A stretch of 64,000 nucleotides of DNA, taken from positions 89,561 through 153,560 of the forward strand of contig CACNFT010000002.1 of NCBI GenBank assembly GCA_902619825.1, in the 5' to 3' direction. Shown here one piece after another: positions 25,678-35,730 of this stretch; the stretch's first letter is position 1; each line of letters begins with the position of its first letter. The position numbers were made by a program, and so were the translations under genes. Below the pieces are notes generated by a model, which saw nothing but the letters and a program-made list of their open reading frames with translations, was not told where the DNA came from and did not search any database. Origin of the DNA: an uncultured Candidatus Actinomarina sp. Lineage in GTDB: Bacteria > Actinomycetota > Acidimicrobiia > Actinomarinales > Actinomarinaceae.

Positions 25678-25684
25678 GGTAAAT

Positions 25685-26704
25685 ATGAAATTAGGAAGTG
25701 ATATTAAACAAGCTATAGAATCTCTTGCTTTAGATAAAGGTGTCGATGTAGATAGTATGTATGAAGCTTTGGTATCAGCCTTCAGGTCAGCTTATATGAG
25801 AATTCCTGGAGCTGCAGAAGAAGCAAGAGTTACGTTAGATCCTGATAGTGGTGAAATAACTGTTTATGCTCAAGAACTTGATGTTGATGGAAATGTAATT
25901 AAAGAATGGGAACCTGATATAAGTGATTCTGACTTTGGAAGAATAGCTGCTCAATCATTCAAACAAATGATGTCAACAAAAGTAAGAGATGCAAAAAGGG
26001 CTACTGTACTAGATGCATATATTGGTAGAGAGGGTGAGTTAATTACTGGTATTGTTACTCAATTTGATCCAAGGTTTAACCAAACAATAATTGACTTACA
26101 AGACGCAGAAGCTGTAATCCCATCTAGTGAACGTATACCTTTTGAACGTCTTGAAAGAGGAAACCGCATAAAAGCATTAATTACTGAGATAAGAACTGAG
26201 TCAAAGGGTATACCTATTGTTGTCAGTAGAAATAGGGCAGAATTTGTACAAAGAATGTTGGAATTAGAAGTTCCAGAATTAACTGATGGAACTGTTGAGT
26301 TACGAGCTATAGCTAGAGAAGCTGGAAGTAGAACAAAGATTGCAGTATTCTCGAACGATCCAAATGTTGATCCAAAAGGAGCATGTGTTGGTTCACGTGG
26401 TTCTAGAGTTAGACAAATAGTTAATGAACTCAAAGGTGAAAAATTAGATGTTGTTGAGTGGAGAGAAGATAAAGTAAGATTCATAATTGAAGCTCTTGGT
26501 CCAGCTGACATTGATGAAGTTATTCTTGACGAGGATACAAAATCAGCAAAAGTAATTGTAAAAGATAGTCAACTTTCACTTGCTATTGGGAAAGAAGGAC
26601 AAAATGCGCGTCTCGCTGCCAAATTAACTGGTTACAAAATCGATATTGAGGGTTTAGGAGATTCACCTCCTGAGGAGGAAGAGCCTACAAAAGAAGAAGA
26701 ATAG
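25685..26704 (+). CDS. nusA: Transcription termination/antitermination factor NusA
   Basis: 339 residues, the short actinobacterial length (no C-terminal acidic repeats). Binds RNA polymerase and modulates pausing. N-terminal domain (VDSMYEALVSAFRSAYMR), S1 domain (about 105-180), KH1 with GACVGSRGSRVRQIVNELKGEK-type loop (PKGACVGSRGSRV) and KH2 with LAIGKEGQNARLAAKLTG. Ends in an acidic PEEEEPTKEEE tail. Five bases before infB. Confidence 0.95.
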   Translation: MKLGSDIKQAIESLALDKGVDVDSMYEALVSAFRSAYMRIPGAAEEARVTLDPDSGEITVYAQELDVDGNVIKEWEPDISDSDFGRIAAQSFKQMMSTKVRDAKRATVLDAYIGREGELITGIVTQFDPRFNQTIIDLQDAEAVIPSSERIPFERLERGNRIKALITEIRTESKGIPIVVSRNRAEFVQRMLELEVPELTDGTVELRAIAREAGSRTKIAVFSNDPNVDPKGACVGSRGSRVRQIVNELKGEKLDVVEWREDKVRFIIEALGPADIDEVILDEDTKSAKVIVKDSQLSLAIGKEGQNARLAAKLTGYKIDIEGLGDSPPEEEEPTKEEE

Positions 26705-26709
26705 ATTAA

Positions 26710-28743
26710 ATGGCAAAAAAACGTATTCACCAAATAGCAAAAGAACTTGATATTGCATCTGCTGACGTGCTTCATAAAGCAAAAGAATTAGGCTTTGAAG
26801 TTAAAACAGCATCATCAGGGTTAGTACCAGAAGATGAAGAATTGTTAAAACTAGCTTTTGCAGAAGAATCTTCAGTACTAGACATTGAAGAAGAAACAAA
26901 TGTTGAAATTAATGAGGAAGCCACTCTTACAGAAGAAGATAAAGTAATTGAAGAAAATGAAACAATTGATGAAGCTGAAAATGTAGATATAAACATAATT
27001 GAAGTTACCGAAGGATCAACTCCAGAGGAAATAGCATCTATATTTGATCTTGATGCCACTACAGTTGTTGCAGACTTGATGTCACTTGGCATAATGCAGT
27101 CACTCACTTCGACATTAAATAATGATGAGATTGAAAAACTTTTTGAAAAATATAATGCAATACCAGAGTTTGTAGAAAAAGTAGAAATAAAAAGATCAGA
27201 CATAATTGAATCTGAGAAATTTGAAGATGCCCCAGATTCGTTGAAAACAAGACCTGCAATCATAACTGTTATGGGCCATGTCGACCACGGAAAAACGAGT
27301 TTGTTGGATTATATAAGAAAAGAAAAAGTTGCTTCTGGTGAAGCCGGTGGAATTACACAACATGTTGGTGCATACAATGTAACTAATGAATCAGGAAGTG
27401 TTACTTTTATAGATACTCCAGGCCATGAAGCTTTTACCCAAATGAGAGCCAGGGGAGCAGATGTAACAGATATAGTAATTCTTGTTGTTGCTGCAGATGA
27501 TGGAATAATGCCTCAAACAATAGAAGCAATTAATCATACAAAAGCTGCAGATGTCCCAATGGTTGTAGCAATAAATAAATGTGATTTGCCCGAAGCAAAT
27601 CCAACACTAGTAAAAGCAGATCTTACAAAATACGAAGTAGTATCTGAAGATTTAGGAGGCGATATTCCAGTCGTTGAGATTTCAGCGACTACCGGTGACG
27701 GTATAGATGATTTATTAGAAACTCTAAATTTGGTTGCCGAGATTGAAGAATTAAAAAGCAACTACGAAGCTGATCCATCTGGCTTCATAATTGAATCAAG
27801 GATGGAGGTTGGCAAAGGTAACGTCGCTACTGTAATTGTAAAAAGGGGAACACTCAAAGCTGGTGACTTTATTTATGCTGGAGGAGCATTTTGTAGAGTT
27901 AAGTCCCTGTTTGATCATAATGGAGTGACATTGAAATCAGTAGCCCCTGGTTCACCTGCTGACATTATTGGTTGGGACACTTCTCCCATTGCTGGAGACC
28001 AATTTGTTGCTGCAAAGAATCAAAAAACTGCGAAAAACAAGGCTGAAGAAAATCAAAATAAATTAAAACAATTCGATGATACTTCTTACACAGTCGAATC
28101 TCGTGTATCAGAGATGATGCAATTACTTCAAGAAGGTGAATTAAATACTATAAATATAATTGTTAAAGCTGATACAAATGGTTCTGTTGAGGCAATAAAA
28201 GACAGTCTTTTAAAACTTTCTGATGGTGATGTAAGTATTCAGATTGTACATGCTGCTGTTGGAGGTATCGTATTGTCCGATGTGGATCTAGCTAGTGCAA
28301 CAGGTTCAATGATTGTAGGGTTCAATGTAAGACCTGATAGTCAAGCTAGAAATATGGGCCAAAGTAAAGGTATTGATATTAGAACCTACAACATTATTTA
28401 TGAATTGATAGATGACATAAGTGAAGCTGTAGTTGGTGAACTTACTTTAAGAACTGAGGAGTCTGTAATTGGTATGGTGGATGTCAAAACAACATTTAAA
28501 GCTCCAAAAGTCGGTGTTGTAGCAGGTTCAGTAGTTTCAGAGGGTAAAGTTGAACTTGGAGCTAAAGCTAGATTGCTAAGAGATGGAGTTGTTATATACG
28601 ACGGCAGTATCGTTTCTCTGCGAAGATTTAAGGATGACGTAGAAAGCGTAAATGAAGGTCTTGAGTGTGGTATTGGCTTATCTGATTATAAAGATATCAA
28701 ACAAGGTGACGTTATTGAAATCTTGGGAGAAGTTGCAGTCTAA
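26710..28743 (+). CDS. infB: Translation initiation factor IF-2
   Basis: 677 residues. GTPase that brings fMet-tRNA to the 30S. N-terminal IF2_N motif ([18 protein letters not shown]), a short acidic linker of about 60 residues instead of the long linker of many actinobacteria, then G1 [10 protein letters not shown]3 DTPGHEAF and G4 NKCD, and domains II-IV to the end. The reduced linker suits genome streamlining. Confidence 0.96.
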   Translation: MAKKRIHQIAKELDIASADVLHKAKELGFEVKTASSGLVPEDEELLKLAFAEESSVLDIEEETNVEINEEATLTEEDKVIEENETIDEAENVDINIIEVTEGSTPEEIASIFDLDATTVVADLMSLGIMQSLTSTLNNDEIEKLFEKYNAIPEFVEKVEIKRSDIIESEKFEDAPDSLKTRPAIITVMGHVDHGKTSLLDYIRKEKVASGEAGGITQHVGAYNVTNESGSVTFIDTPGHEAFTQMRARGADVTDIVILVVAADDGIMPQTIEAINHTKAADVPMVVAINKCDLPEANPTLVKADLTKYEVVSEDLGGDIPVVEISATTGDGIDDLLETLNLVAEIEELKSNYEADPSGFIIESRMEVGKGNVATVIVKRGTLKAGDFIYAGGAFCRVKSLFDHNGVTLKSVAPGSPADIIGWDTSPIAGDQFVAAKNQKTAKNKAEENQNKLKQFDDTSYTVESRVSEMMQLLQEGELNTINIIVKADTNGSVEAIKDSLLKLSDGDVSIQIVHAAVGGIVLSDVDLASATGSMIVGFNVRPDSQARNMGQSKGIDIRTYNIIYELIDDISEAVVGELTLRTEESVIGMVDVKTTFKAPKVGVVAGSVVSEGKVELGAKARLLRDGVVIYDGSIVSLRRFKDDVESVNEGLECGIGLSDYKDIKQGDVIEILGEVAV

Positions 28744-28748
28744 GTCTT

Positions 28749-29096
28749 ATGGATAAGAACTTAAGAGGTGGAAGAATAAACAGAATCAATCCAATGATTC
28801 AACAAATTGTTTCTGATTGTTTTTTAAATAGTTCTGATCCAGATCTAAATAAAGCAACTGTTACATATGTATCGACTTCACCAGATTTGAAAAAAACCAC
28901 CATACTCGTCTCTTCAATTGAAAATAACAAATCATCACTTAATAACTCTCTTGCAAGAAATAAACAAAAGATTCAAAAAGTACTTTCAAAGGAAATGAAA
29001 ACTAAATATGTCCCTTCAATTACATTTGAACTGGATAAATCATTTGATGACATCGATAGAATAAATAAGATTATCGGAACAATAAATGAAAACTAA
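28749..29096 (+). CDS. rbfA: Ribosome-binding factor A
   Basis: 115 residues. Single KH-like domain that aids 16S 5'-end maturation. Starts RINRINPMIQQIVSDCF and ends with PSITFELDKSFDDIDRINKII, the usual RbfA closing motif. Stop overlaps the next gene by 11 bases. Confidence 0.92.
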   Translation: MDKNLRGGRINRINPMIQQIVSDCFLNSSDPDLNKATVTYVSTSPDLKKTTILVSSIENNKSSLNNSLARNKQKIQKVLSKEMKTKYVPSITFELDKSFDDIDRINKIIGTINEN

Positions 29097-30030
29097 GTTA
29101 ATTGATTATGTTGATAATGGTCCAATTTTTATAACTGGTCATGTAAATCCAGATGGAGATGCTTTAGGATCTGCTTTTGCCTTAAAATTATTTTTAGATT
29201 CACAAAGTATTATATCTGATGTGGATTTCGATATAACAACTAAATTACCATCTAATCTTAATCACCTACCTTATCACCTAATATCTGATGACTTAAAAGA
29301 AAAATACAACACTGTATTTGTATTTGATTGTGGAAATTCATCAAGGCTTGGTAAATACGAAGAAGTTGTACTAGCAGCTGAAAATGTTGTCGTAATTGAT
29401 CATCATGTTGATCCATCTTTTGGAGATGTACAGATAATTGATCCTCATGCAGCGAGTACAACACAAGTTTTGTTCAGACAATTTAAAGATGAAAATATTG
29501 AAATTAATGAAGAAATGGCAAACTGTCTACTTACAGGTTTAATTACCGATACGGGTCGTTTTCAATACTCAAATACAACTTCAGAAGTATTTAGTATTGC
29601 TGCTGAGCTTTTAGGCAATGGAGCTAATCTTTCTAAAATAAGTGAAAATATATATGGTTCAATAGAGTTCAACGCATTAACTCTTCAAAGCAAGATAATT
29701 GAAAGAATAGTCCTAAATGAAGACTTACAATTTGCACATTCAATTGTATTTCAAAATGACTATAAAGATTATCAAGTAGAACCAGAAGAAACAGATTTTC
29801 TTATTGACGTTGTAAGACTTGTTAAGGAATCAACAGTTGCATTACTTATAAAAGAGCAAGAAGACGGTTCATTTAAGGGAAGTCTAAGATCTAGAGGCGA
29901 TATAGATGTCCAAAAAATTGCTTCTATTTTTGGTGGAGGGGGACATGTAGCTGCAAGTGGTTTTTCTAGTAACCAATCACCTGAATTTATTCTTGAAAAA
30001 ATTGAACATGAAATTAGAAAATCAATCTGA
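29086..30030 (+). CDS. nrnA: DHH/DHHA1 phosphoesterase (NrnA: nanoRNase / pAp phosphatase)
   Basis: 314 residues. Degrades short RNA oligomers and often 3'-phosphoadenosine 5'-phosphate. Metal motifs: GHVNPDGDALGSA (N-terminus), FDCGN, DHHVDPSFGD at about 105 and the C-terminal substrate motif FGGGGHVAASGF. Sits between rbfA and truB as in other actinobacteria; overlaps truB by 23 bases. Confidence 0.94.
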   Translation: MKTKLIDYVDNGPIFITGHVNPDGDALGSAFALKLFLDSQSIISDVDFDITTKLPSNLNHLPYHLISDDLKEKYNTVFVFDCGNSSRLGKYEEVVLAAENVVVIDHHVDPSFGDVQIIDPHAASTTQVLFRQFKDENIEINEEMANCLLTGLITDTGRFQYSNTTSEVFSIAAELLGNGANLSKISENIYGSIEFNALTLQSKIIERIVLNEDLQFAHSIVFQNDYKDYQVEPEETDFLIDVVRLVKESTVALLIKEQEDGSFKGSLRSRGDIDVQKIASIFGGGGHVAASGFSSNQSPEFILEKIEHEIRKSI

Positions 30031-30889
30031 CTTTTATTTACTTTATAAACCTGATAGCTGGACATCTCAAGATCTTTGTACATTTTTTAAAAAAAAATAT
30101 AATTTTAAGAAGGTTGGACATTCCGGAACATTAGATCCAAGCGCGGAAGGATTAATGTTGATCGCAACAAATAAATATACAAAATTATTTGATTACATTG
30201 ACAACACTCATAAGACATATGAATTCGAGGCTTTGTTTGGGTTTGAATCAGAAACCAATGATACTGATTCAGAGTTGGTAGAAATTGAGTCAATAAATTT
30301 GGAAAGTAAATTAGAAGAATTGGATAAGGGTATTTCAGGACTTACAGGCAACATTAAACAGGTACCTCCAATTTATTCAGCTATAAAAGTAAAAGGTAAA
30401 CGACTATATAAGTATGCACGACAAGAAAAAGAAGTAGAGTTGCCGATACGAGATGTAGAAGTGAATAATTTCAAATTAATTAGTTATGAGGGAAATAAAG
30501 CAAAATTTATAGCAACAGTAAGTAAGGGAACCTACATCAGATCATTAATTGTAGACTTGGCTAAATCAATTGGTACAAAAGCAGTGGTATCTTCAATTAA
30601 TAGAATTGAAATTGGAACTTTAAATAAAAATAATGCAAATGTTATTAAAAACATTGAACAGTTAGAGAGATCAATTACACCTGAACCATTAGATTGGAGA
30701 ATTTTGTTTGATATCCCAACTATTTCAGTGGAGGATTCTGTTTTAAAAGACATTAAAAATGGAAATTTTCTGAAAAGTTCATTATTTGGAACTGATGTTC
30801 CACATATAATAGAAAATAAAAATTCAATTGTTGCCATTTATGAACCATACAATGAAAATAAGTTCAAACCACAAAAAGTTTTAATATGA
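30008..30889 (+). CDS. truB: tRNA pseudouridine(55) synthase
   Basis: 293 residues from ATG 30008; a longer in-frame ORF from 29957 has no support because residues before LLYKPDSWTSQDL do not fit TruB. Makes pseudouridine in the tRNA T-loop. Catalytic motif VGHSGTLDPSAEGLMLI with the Asp, then TYEFEALFGFESETNDTDSE and GTYIRSLIVDLA. Overlaps nrnA and ribF. Confidence 0.95.
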   Translation: MKLENQSDFYLLYKPDSWTSQDLCTFFKKKYNFKKVGHSGTLDPSAEGLMLIATNKYTKLFDYIDNTHKTYEFEALFGFESETNDTDSELVEIESINLESKLEELDKGISGLTGNIKQVPPIYSAIKVKGKRLYKYARQEKEVELPIRDVEVNNFKLISYEGNKAKFIATVSKGTYIRSLIVDLAKSIGTKAVVSSINRIEIGTLNKNNANVIKNIEQLERSITPEPLDWRILFDIPTISVEDSVLKDIKNGNFLKSSLFGTDVPHIIENKNSIVAIYEPYNENKFKPQKVLI

Positions 30890-31782
30890 AAATTTACGAA
30901 AAATTAGATACAACAGCAAAAATTAGTGATAATTCTGAAATTATCTGCATTGGTGCTTTTGATGGAGTTCACTTAGCCCACCAAGAGTTATTCAAAAAAA
31001 CAAGAGATTTAAATAAACAATTCGATATTGTTACATTCGACGTGTTGCCCAAAATTTATTTCAATGATTCTCTTAAACCTTTAGTTTCAAAAAAGGAGAG
31101 AAGTGAAATCTTTGAAACATTTATACCAAAAAATTTAATTTATTTAAATTTTGAACAATTCAATCGAATATCATCTGGTGATTTTTGTACGTTCTTGCAT
31201 CAAAACCTTGGGATAAAAAAAATTGTTGTTGGTAAAGATTTTAAATTTGGTAAAAACAGATCTGGAGATATTAATTCTTTGATTGATTCTTTTGGTGAAG
31301 ATAATATTTTTCTCCTAGAAGATTATTTAATAAATAATGAAAAAGTTTCATCTACTAAATTACGATATTATCTATCTTCTGGTGAGATTGATAAAGCTAA
31401 TAATCTATTAGGTAGAGACTATTGTCTCACCGGTAAAGTAAAAAAAGGGAAACAGTTAGGAAGTGAATTAGGTTTTCCAACTGCAAATCTCACACTAGAT
31501 GAAGAAGTCTTTTTACCAACATTCGGTGTATATTATGGTGTTGTTGAAGTTGATAAAAAAAGGTTTAATTGCATTGCTAACATTGGATTAAATCCAACTG
31601 TTGATGATGAAGATTCTGTAAAAATTGAAGCACATATTTTAAATTTTAATGATGATATATATCACAGGGAAATAAAGCTTTTTTTGAAAAATTTTATCCG
31701 TGATGAGCAAAAGTTTGAAAATATTGATGAGCTAAAAAACCAAGTTTTGGATGATATTGAATCCGCAAAGAAATACATATAA
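30886..31782 (+). CDS. ribF: Bifunctional riboflavin kinase / FAD synthetase
   Basis: 298 residues. Makes FMN and FAD, needed by many flavoproteins in this window. N-terminal nucleotidyltransferase domain (IGAFDGVHLAHQELF, VGKDFKFGKNRSGD, STKLR) and C-terminal kinase domain (GRDYCLTGKVKKGKQLGSELGFPTANL, with NIGLNPTV). Overlaps truB by 4 bases. Confidence 0.95.
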   Translation: MKIYEKLDTTAKISDNSEIICIGAFDGVHLAHQELFKKTRDLNKQFDIVTFDVLPKIYFNDSLKPLVSKKERSEIFETFIPKNLIYLNFEQFNRISSGDFCTFLHQNLGIKKIVVGKDFKFGKNRSGDINSLIDSFGEDNIFLLEDYLINNEKVSSTKLRYYLSSGEIDKANNLLGRDYCLTGKVKKGKQLGSELGFPTANLTLDEEVFLPTFGVYYGVVEVDKKRFNCIANIGLNPTVDDEDSVKIEAHILNFNDDIYHREIKLFLKNFIRDEQKFENIDELKNQVLDDIESAKKYI

Positions 31783-31821
31783 TTTACACTTTAGATCTAT
31801 TGACTACTAATATTATTTCGA

Positions 31822-32079
31822 ATGACAACCAAAGAAAAAATAATTAAAGAATACGGTAAATCTGAAAATGATACTGGTTCAACTGAAGTACAGGTTGCTT
31901 TACTTACACAAAGAATAAATGATTTAACCGATCATTTAAAAATACACAAGAAAGACCATCACACAAGAAGAGGATTATTGATGCTTGTGGGTAAAAGAAA
32001 AAGGCTTCTTCAATATCTTGAAAATCAAGATGTTGAGAGATATCGTTCTTTAATTGATAAACTTGGTTTAAGAAAGTAA
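31822..32079 (+). CDS. rpsO: 30S ribosomal protein S15
   Basis: 85 residues, normal length. Binds the central domain of 16S rRNA. Signature region [32 protein letters not shown] (seen as [12 protein letters not shown]). A TATTAT box ends 5 bases before the ATG with no Shine-Dalgarno, suggesting a leaderless message. Followed by hairpins and pnp. Confidence 0.96.
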   Translation: MTTKEKIIKEYGKSENDTGSTEVQVALLTQRINDLTDHLKIHKKDHHTRRGLLMLVGKRKRLLQYLENQDVERYRSLIDKLGLRK

Positions 32080-32097
32080 ATAAATATAAGATAGAGC

Positions 32098-32140
32098 GTT
32101 GTTAATTGAGAGCTTTTAAGGAAAGCTGGCAATTAATAAC
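32098..32140 (+). promoter_or_regulatory. Long hairpin between rpsO and pnp
   Basis: GTTGTTAATTG pairs with CAATTAATAAC (11 pairs, one G-U), then after an AG/GG internal loop AGCTTT pairs with AAAGCT around a TAAGG loop. This makes a double-stranded rod of about 17 bp in the spacer where enteric bacteria have the RNase III site that controls PNPase. Same role is inferred. Confidence 0.65.
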
Positions 32141-32158
32141 CTCATCTTGGAAATGAGG
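32140..32158 (+). promoter_or_regulatory. Second hairpin masking the pnp ribosome site
   Basis: CCTCAT pairs with ATGAGG (loop CTTGGAA). The GAGG that would serve as Shine-Dalgarno for pnp (ATG 32163) is in the 3' arm, so folding would block initiation. Fits autoregulation of PNPase (inference). Confidence 0.55.
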
Positions 32159-32162
32159 ATAA

Positions 32163-34439
32163 ATGTCCGTAACAAATGTCACATGCAATATTGGTGATAA
32201 AGAAATTAAATTTGAAACAGGTAAATTAGCTCTCCAGGCTCCTGGTTCTGTAGTTGTAACATCTGGAGATACAAATGTACTTGTAACAACAGTTGCAAAT
32301 GAATCAGTTAGAGAAGGAATTGATTTCTTTCCTTTGACTGTCGATGTCGAAGAGAGAATGTATGCCGCTGGTAAAATTCCTGGTGGATTTTTTAGAAGAG
32401 AAGGAAGGCAAACAGAGAAAGCAATTTTAGCTTGTCGATTAATTGATAGACCACTAAGACCTTCTTTCAAAGATGGTTTTAGATGTGAAACACAAATTAT
32501 TGCTACAGTTTTGAGTGTTGATAACGAAAACGAATATGACGTTTTATCTTTAAATGCTGCCTCACTTGGTTTACAACTTGCTGGTATTCCATTGGAATCA
32601 CCAGTTGGTGCAGTAAGGATGTCTCTCATTAATGATGAATGGGTTGTACAAGCTACAAATACAGAACAAGAAGATTCAATTTTTGACATGGTCATAGCTG
32701 GAAAACTCAATGAAAATAATGAAATTGATATTGTGATGGTTGAAGCTGGCGCTAAGGAAAATACATTTGAAAAAATAGACGAAGGAAGCCTTGCTCCATC
32801 TGAAGTAATAGTTGCAGACGGTATAGACATGTCTAAAGATTATATTTTATCATTAATAAATTCACAAAAAGAGCTTGTTGCAATGAATGATATCCCAACT
32901 GTTGATTGGCCACTAATTGAAGATTACACCGATGAACTAAAGTCAAAAATTGAAACAAGTTGCAAAGACGAACTTAATGAAATTGCCTCAATAATTGATA
33001 GGTCTGATAGAAGTTCACGACAAAATGAATTACAAGAAAAAGTTGTTGAAGAATTTTTAGATGAAGAAGAGGATAACTCTAAAGCTATCAAATTAGCTTA
33101 TAAATCAATATTTAAAGAATTAGTTAGGGATAGAGTTGTTAGTGGAGGTCCAAGACTTGATGGAAGATCTCCCACAGATATTAGAAATATTTCTTCTGAA
33201 ATCAATTTGTTACCTATGGTTCATGGATCATCTTTGTTTCTTAGAGGTGAAACTCAGGTATTGAATGTAACAACATTGGGCATGTCAAGGCTTGAACAAA
33301 TGTTAGACACTATAGATACAGTTACCTCAAAGAGGTATATGCATCATTACAATTTTCCACCATATTCAACAGGTGAGGCCTACATGATGAGGGGACCAAA
33401 AAGAAGGGAGATAGGCCATGGTGCTTTGGCAGAAAAAGCGATACTACCTGTTATTCCTCCAAAGGCTGACTTTCCCTACACCATAAGAGTTGTGAGTGAA
33501 GCTATTTCATCAAATGGCTCTACTTCTCAAGCATCTGTATGTGCATCAAGTCTTTCTTTGATGGCAGCCGGTGTGCCAATTAGAGAACACGTTTCAGGTA
33601 TAGCAATGGGTTTGATATCTAAAAATAATGAATTTGTAACTTTAACCGATATTTTAGGTGCAGAGGATGCATTAGGTGATATGGACTTTAAAGTTGCGGG
33701 AACCAGAGGAGTAATAACTGCTCTTCAACTAGATATGAAAATTGAAGGTCTACCATCCGATATTTTAAGAAAAGCTCTTGAGCAAGCAAAAGATGCACGA
33801 CATCATATCTTGGATATCATGGAAGATACTATTTCAGAACCGGCTGATTCTTTATCTGGTAATGCTCCAAGACTTGAATCAATTGAACTACCTAAAGATA
33901 AAATTGGCGAGGTAATTGGGCCTAAAGGAAAAAATATTAGGAAGATTGAAGAGGAAACTGGTGCAAGTGTTGAGATTGATGATGATGGAATACTCACACT
34001 TGGTTCAACAGAACAAGAATCTCTTGATACAGCGAAAGAGATGGTAATGGCAATTATTGATCCTGAGGAACCAGAATTAAATCAAGAGTACGAAGGAGAG
34101 GTTGTTAGTCTTGCTAAATATGGGGCGTTTATTAACATTCTCCCTGGAAGAGATGGATTAATGCATATATCAAAATTTCACTCTGAAATTAGAGTTAGCG
34201 ACCCCGAAAAGGTACTTACAGTAGGAGACAAAATTCAGGTTGTAGTTGACTCAATTGAAAATGGAAAAGTTGGTTTAACACCTGTAAACGATATAGAAAT
34301 ACCAGAAGATGCTATTGAGAAGAGACAATCTGGTAAGAAAGAGAGAAAACCAAGATCTTCAAAGCCTCGTGAAAACAATGATGGTAATAAGAAAAGAAAG
34401 AGAGTTTCTTTCGAAGACGAATTTGAAAAGGGTATTTAA
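32163..34439 (+). CDS. pnp: Polyribonucleotide nucleotidyltransferase (PNPase)
   Basis: 758 residues, a little longer than usual because of a basic tail. Phosphorolytic 3'-5' RNA exonuclease. Two RNase PH cores (first with PGGFFRREGRQTEKAILACRLIDRPLRP-type FFRREGR block, second with MRGPKRREIGHGALAEKA and ISSNGSTSQAS), KH domain IGEVIGPKGKNIRKI and S1 domain GEVVSLAKYGAFINI. The last about 45 residues are Lys/Arg-rich and probably bind RNA. Ends one base before the convergent DUF2179 gene. Confidence 0.96.
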   Translation: MSVTNVTCNIGDKEIKFETGKLALQAPGSVVVTSGDTNVLVTTVANESVREGIDFFPLTVDVEERMYAAGKIPGGFFRREGRQTEKAILACRLIDRPLRPSFKDGFRCETQIIATVLSVDNENEYDVLSLNAASLGLQLAGIPLESPVGAVRMSLINDEWVVQATNTEQEDSIFDMVIAGKLNENNEIDIVMVEAGAKENTFEKIDEGSLAPSEVIVADGIDMSKDYILSLINSQKELVAMNDIPTVDWPLIEDYTDELKSKIETSCKDELNEIASIIDRSDRSSRQNELQEKVVEEFLDEEEDNSKAIKLAYKSIFKELVRDRVVSGGPRLDGRSPTDIRNISSEINLLPMVHGSSLFLRGETQVLNVTTLGMSRLEQMLDTIDTVTSKRYMHHYNFPPYSTGEAYMMRGPKRREIGHGALAEKAILPVIPPKADFPYTIRVVSEAISSNGSTSQASVCASSLSLMAAGVPIREHVSGIAMGLISKNNEFVTLTDILGAEDALGDMDFKVAGTRGVITALQLDMKIEGLPSDILRKALEQAKDARHHILDIMEDTISEPADSLSGNAPRLESIELPKDKIGEVIGPKGKNIRKIEEETGASVEIDDDGILTLGSTEQESLDTAKEMVMAIIDPEEPELNQEYEGEVVSLAKYGAFINILPGRDGLMHISKFHSEIRVSDPEKVLTVGDKIQVVVDSIENGKVGLTPVNDIEIPEDAIEKRQSGKKERKPRSSKPRENNDGNKKRKRVSFEDEFEKGI

Positions 34440-34955
34440 TTACTTTCGATTTGCAGTAAGTTTCGTTGGATTTGTTGATTCCGTTGTGATGTAAGCGTCT
34501 GGACTAATAGTTGAGACAATTTTCAGAACTTCTTTAACTTTTTTTCTTGGTGTGACACACCAAGAAATAGTTACTTCTCCCTCCATACCTTCTCCATTTA
34601 TTACAGTTACACCATGTCCATTACTCCGTAGTTCTTTCGCTAATTTTTTACTATCACTATCTTTTGGAGAAAAAATACGGACAACAACATCACCAATTGC
34701 AATAGATGATTCAATGTACGATCCAACTATAGTCCCTGCAGCAAATCCCAAAGCATAACCTACTGCCAAATAAGGATCGTTTAAATCTTTTATAACTTGA
34801 GATATAGCAATAATCCAAATACCTGATTCAATAAATCCAAGAATTGCACCAAAAAATGGCTTTCCTTTATTTACATAAAGTGTTCTTAAAGTTCCTAAAC
34901 TTTGGTCGATAAGACGAAGTATAAAAATATAACCAGCTGCTAAAAGTAATTCCAT
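34440..34955 (-). CDS. UPF0316 membrane protein (DUF5698 + DUF2179)
   Basis: 171 residues. Three N-terminal membrane helices (LLLAAGYIFILRLIDQSLGT, FFGAILGFIESGIWIIAIS, VGYALGFAAGTIVGSYIE) followed by a soluble DUF2179 domain (GHGVTVINGEGMEGEVTISWCVTPRKK). Function unknown; DUF2179 resembles small ligand-binding domains. First gene of the region that lies between pnp and dapB. Two bases from the acyltransferase gene, likely one operon. Confidence 0.82.
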   Translation of the reverse strand: MELLLAAGYIFILRLIDQSLGTLRTLYVNKGKPFFGAILGFIESGIWIIAISQVIKDLNDPYLAVGYALGFAAGTIVGSYIESSIAIGDVVVRIFSPKDSDSKKLAKELRSNGHGVTVINGEGMEGEVTISWCVTPRKKVKEVLKIVSTISPDAYITTESTNPTKLTANRK

Positions 34956-34957
34956 AA

Positions 34958-35692
34958 TTAGCTTTTAAGTTTTAAAGTCATATCGTCGTAGACACTTTTC
35001 ATCTTTTTATGAGTTTCTTTTACAAGGTCTTCTATATTTTCTTTTGTATATTTAGACATGTCTATAGGTTCTAATGTCTTAATGAATGCTTTTCCACTAG
35101 TCATGAATTTTCGACCCTTAGGCCAAATATCACCAGTACCAGCTATCACTACTGGTAAGATCCTTACATTATTTTGTTGTGCTATGTGAAATGCACCACT
35201 TTTAAATTCTTTAAATTCATTTTTATCCACTCTTGTTCCTTGAGGGTAAACCATTAAAGACCACCCATTCTTAAAAAGATTTCTAGCCTGTTCATTTATT
35301 GATTCTCTATCATTTGGATTGTCTCTATCAACTTTTATAAAGTTAAATGCTCTGGCTGCTGTTCTGAAGATAGGTAATTTATAAACTTCTTTTTTAGCCA
35401 TGAATGCCCATTTAATTTTAAGAAGTTTGAATAATATTAACGAGTCAATATTTGATAAGTGGTTTGATATAACAACATATGATTCATTTTTTTTATATTC
35501 GACAGCTTTTGTAAATGTAGTTTTTGCTCTAGCTGCCCATAACCATGGATTTACCCATGATTGTGCAATGTGATATTTTAGAGAACCGTACTTACTAAAA
35601 AGGCCTACTAACCAAATACTGTAAGTTACTGGAATTGTATAAAGTACCATAATAAATAAGTTGATCCAGCTTAATAATTTATTCTTGAGCAT
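34958..35692 (-). CDS. plsC: 1-acyl-sn-glycerol-3-phosphate acyltransferase family (PlsC)
   Basis: 244 residues. Adds the second acyl chain to form phosphatidate, the CdsA substrate. N-terminal membrane helix (INLFIMVLYTIPVTYSIWLV), catalytic NHLSNID (the HxxxxD motif) near residue 76, and YPQGTRVDK in place of the usual FPEGTR. It could also act on other acyl acceptors. Confidence 0.88.
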   Translation of the reverse strand: MLKNKLLSWINLFIMVLYTIPVTYSIWLVGLFSKYGSLKYHIAQSWVNPWLWAARAKTTFTKAVEYKKNESYVVISNHLSNIDSLILFKLLKIKWAFMAKKEVYKLPIFRTAARAFNFIKVDRDNPNDRESINEQARNLFKNGWSLMVYPQGTRVDKNEFKEFKSGAFHIAQQNNVRILPVVIAGTGDIWPKGRKFMTSGKAFIKTLEPIDMSKYTKENIEDLVKETHKKMKSVYDDMTLKLKS

Positions 35693-35730
35693 GGGCTTAT
35701 ATTACAGTGATATCATATTCATAAGTAAAA

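Noticed and set aside
26772..27263. 163-codon open frame antisense to infB
   Set aside because: Low-complexity Ser/Val/Phe frame caused by the acidic Glu-rich linker on the real strand.
32102..32830. 242-codon open frame antisense to pnp
   Set aside because: It mirrors the pnp coding frame, is Ser/Thr/Pro-rich without family motifs, and pnp is certain.
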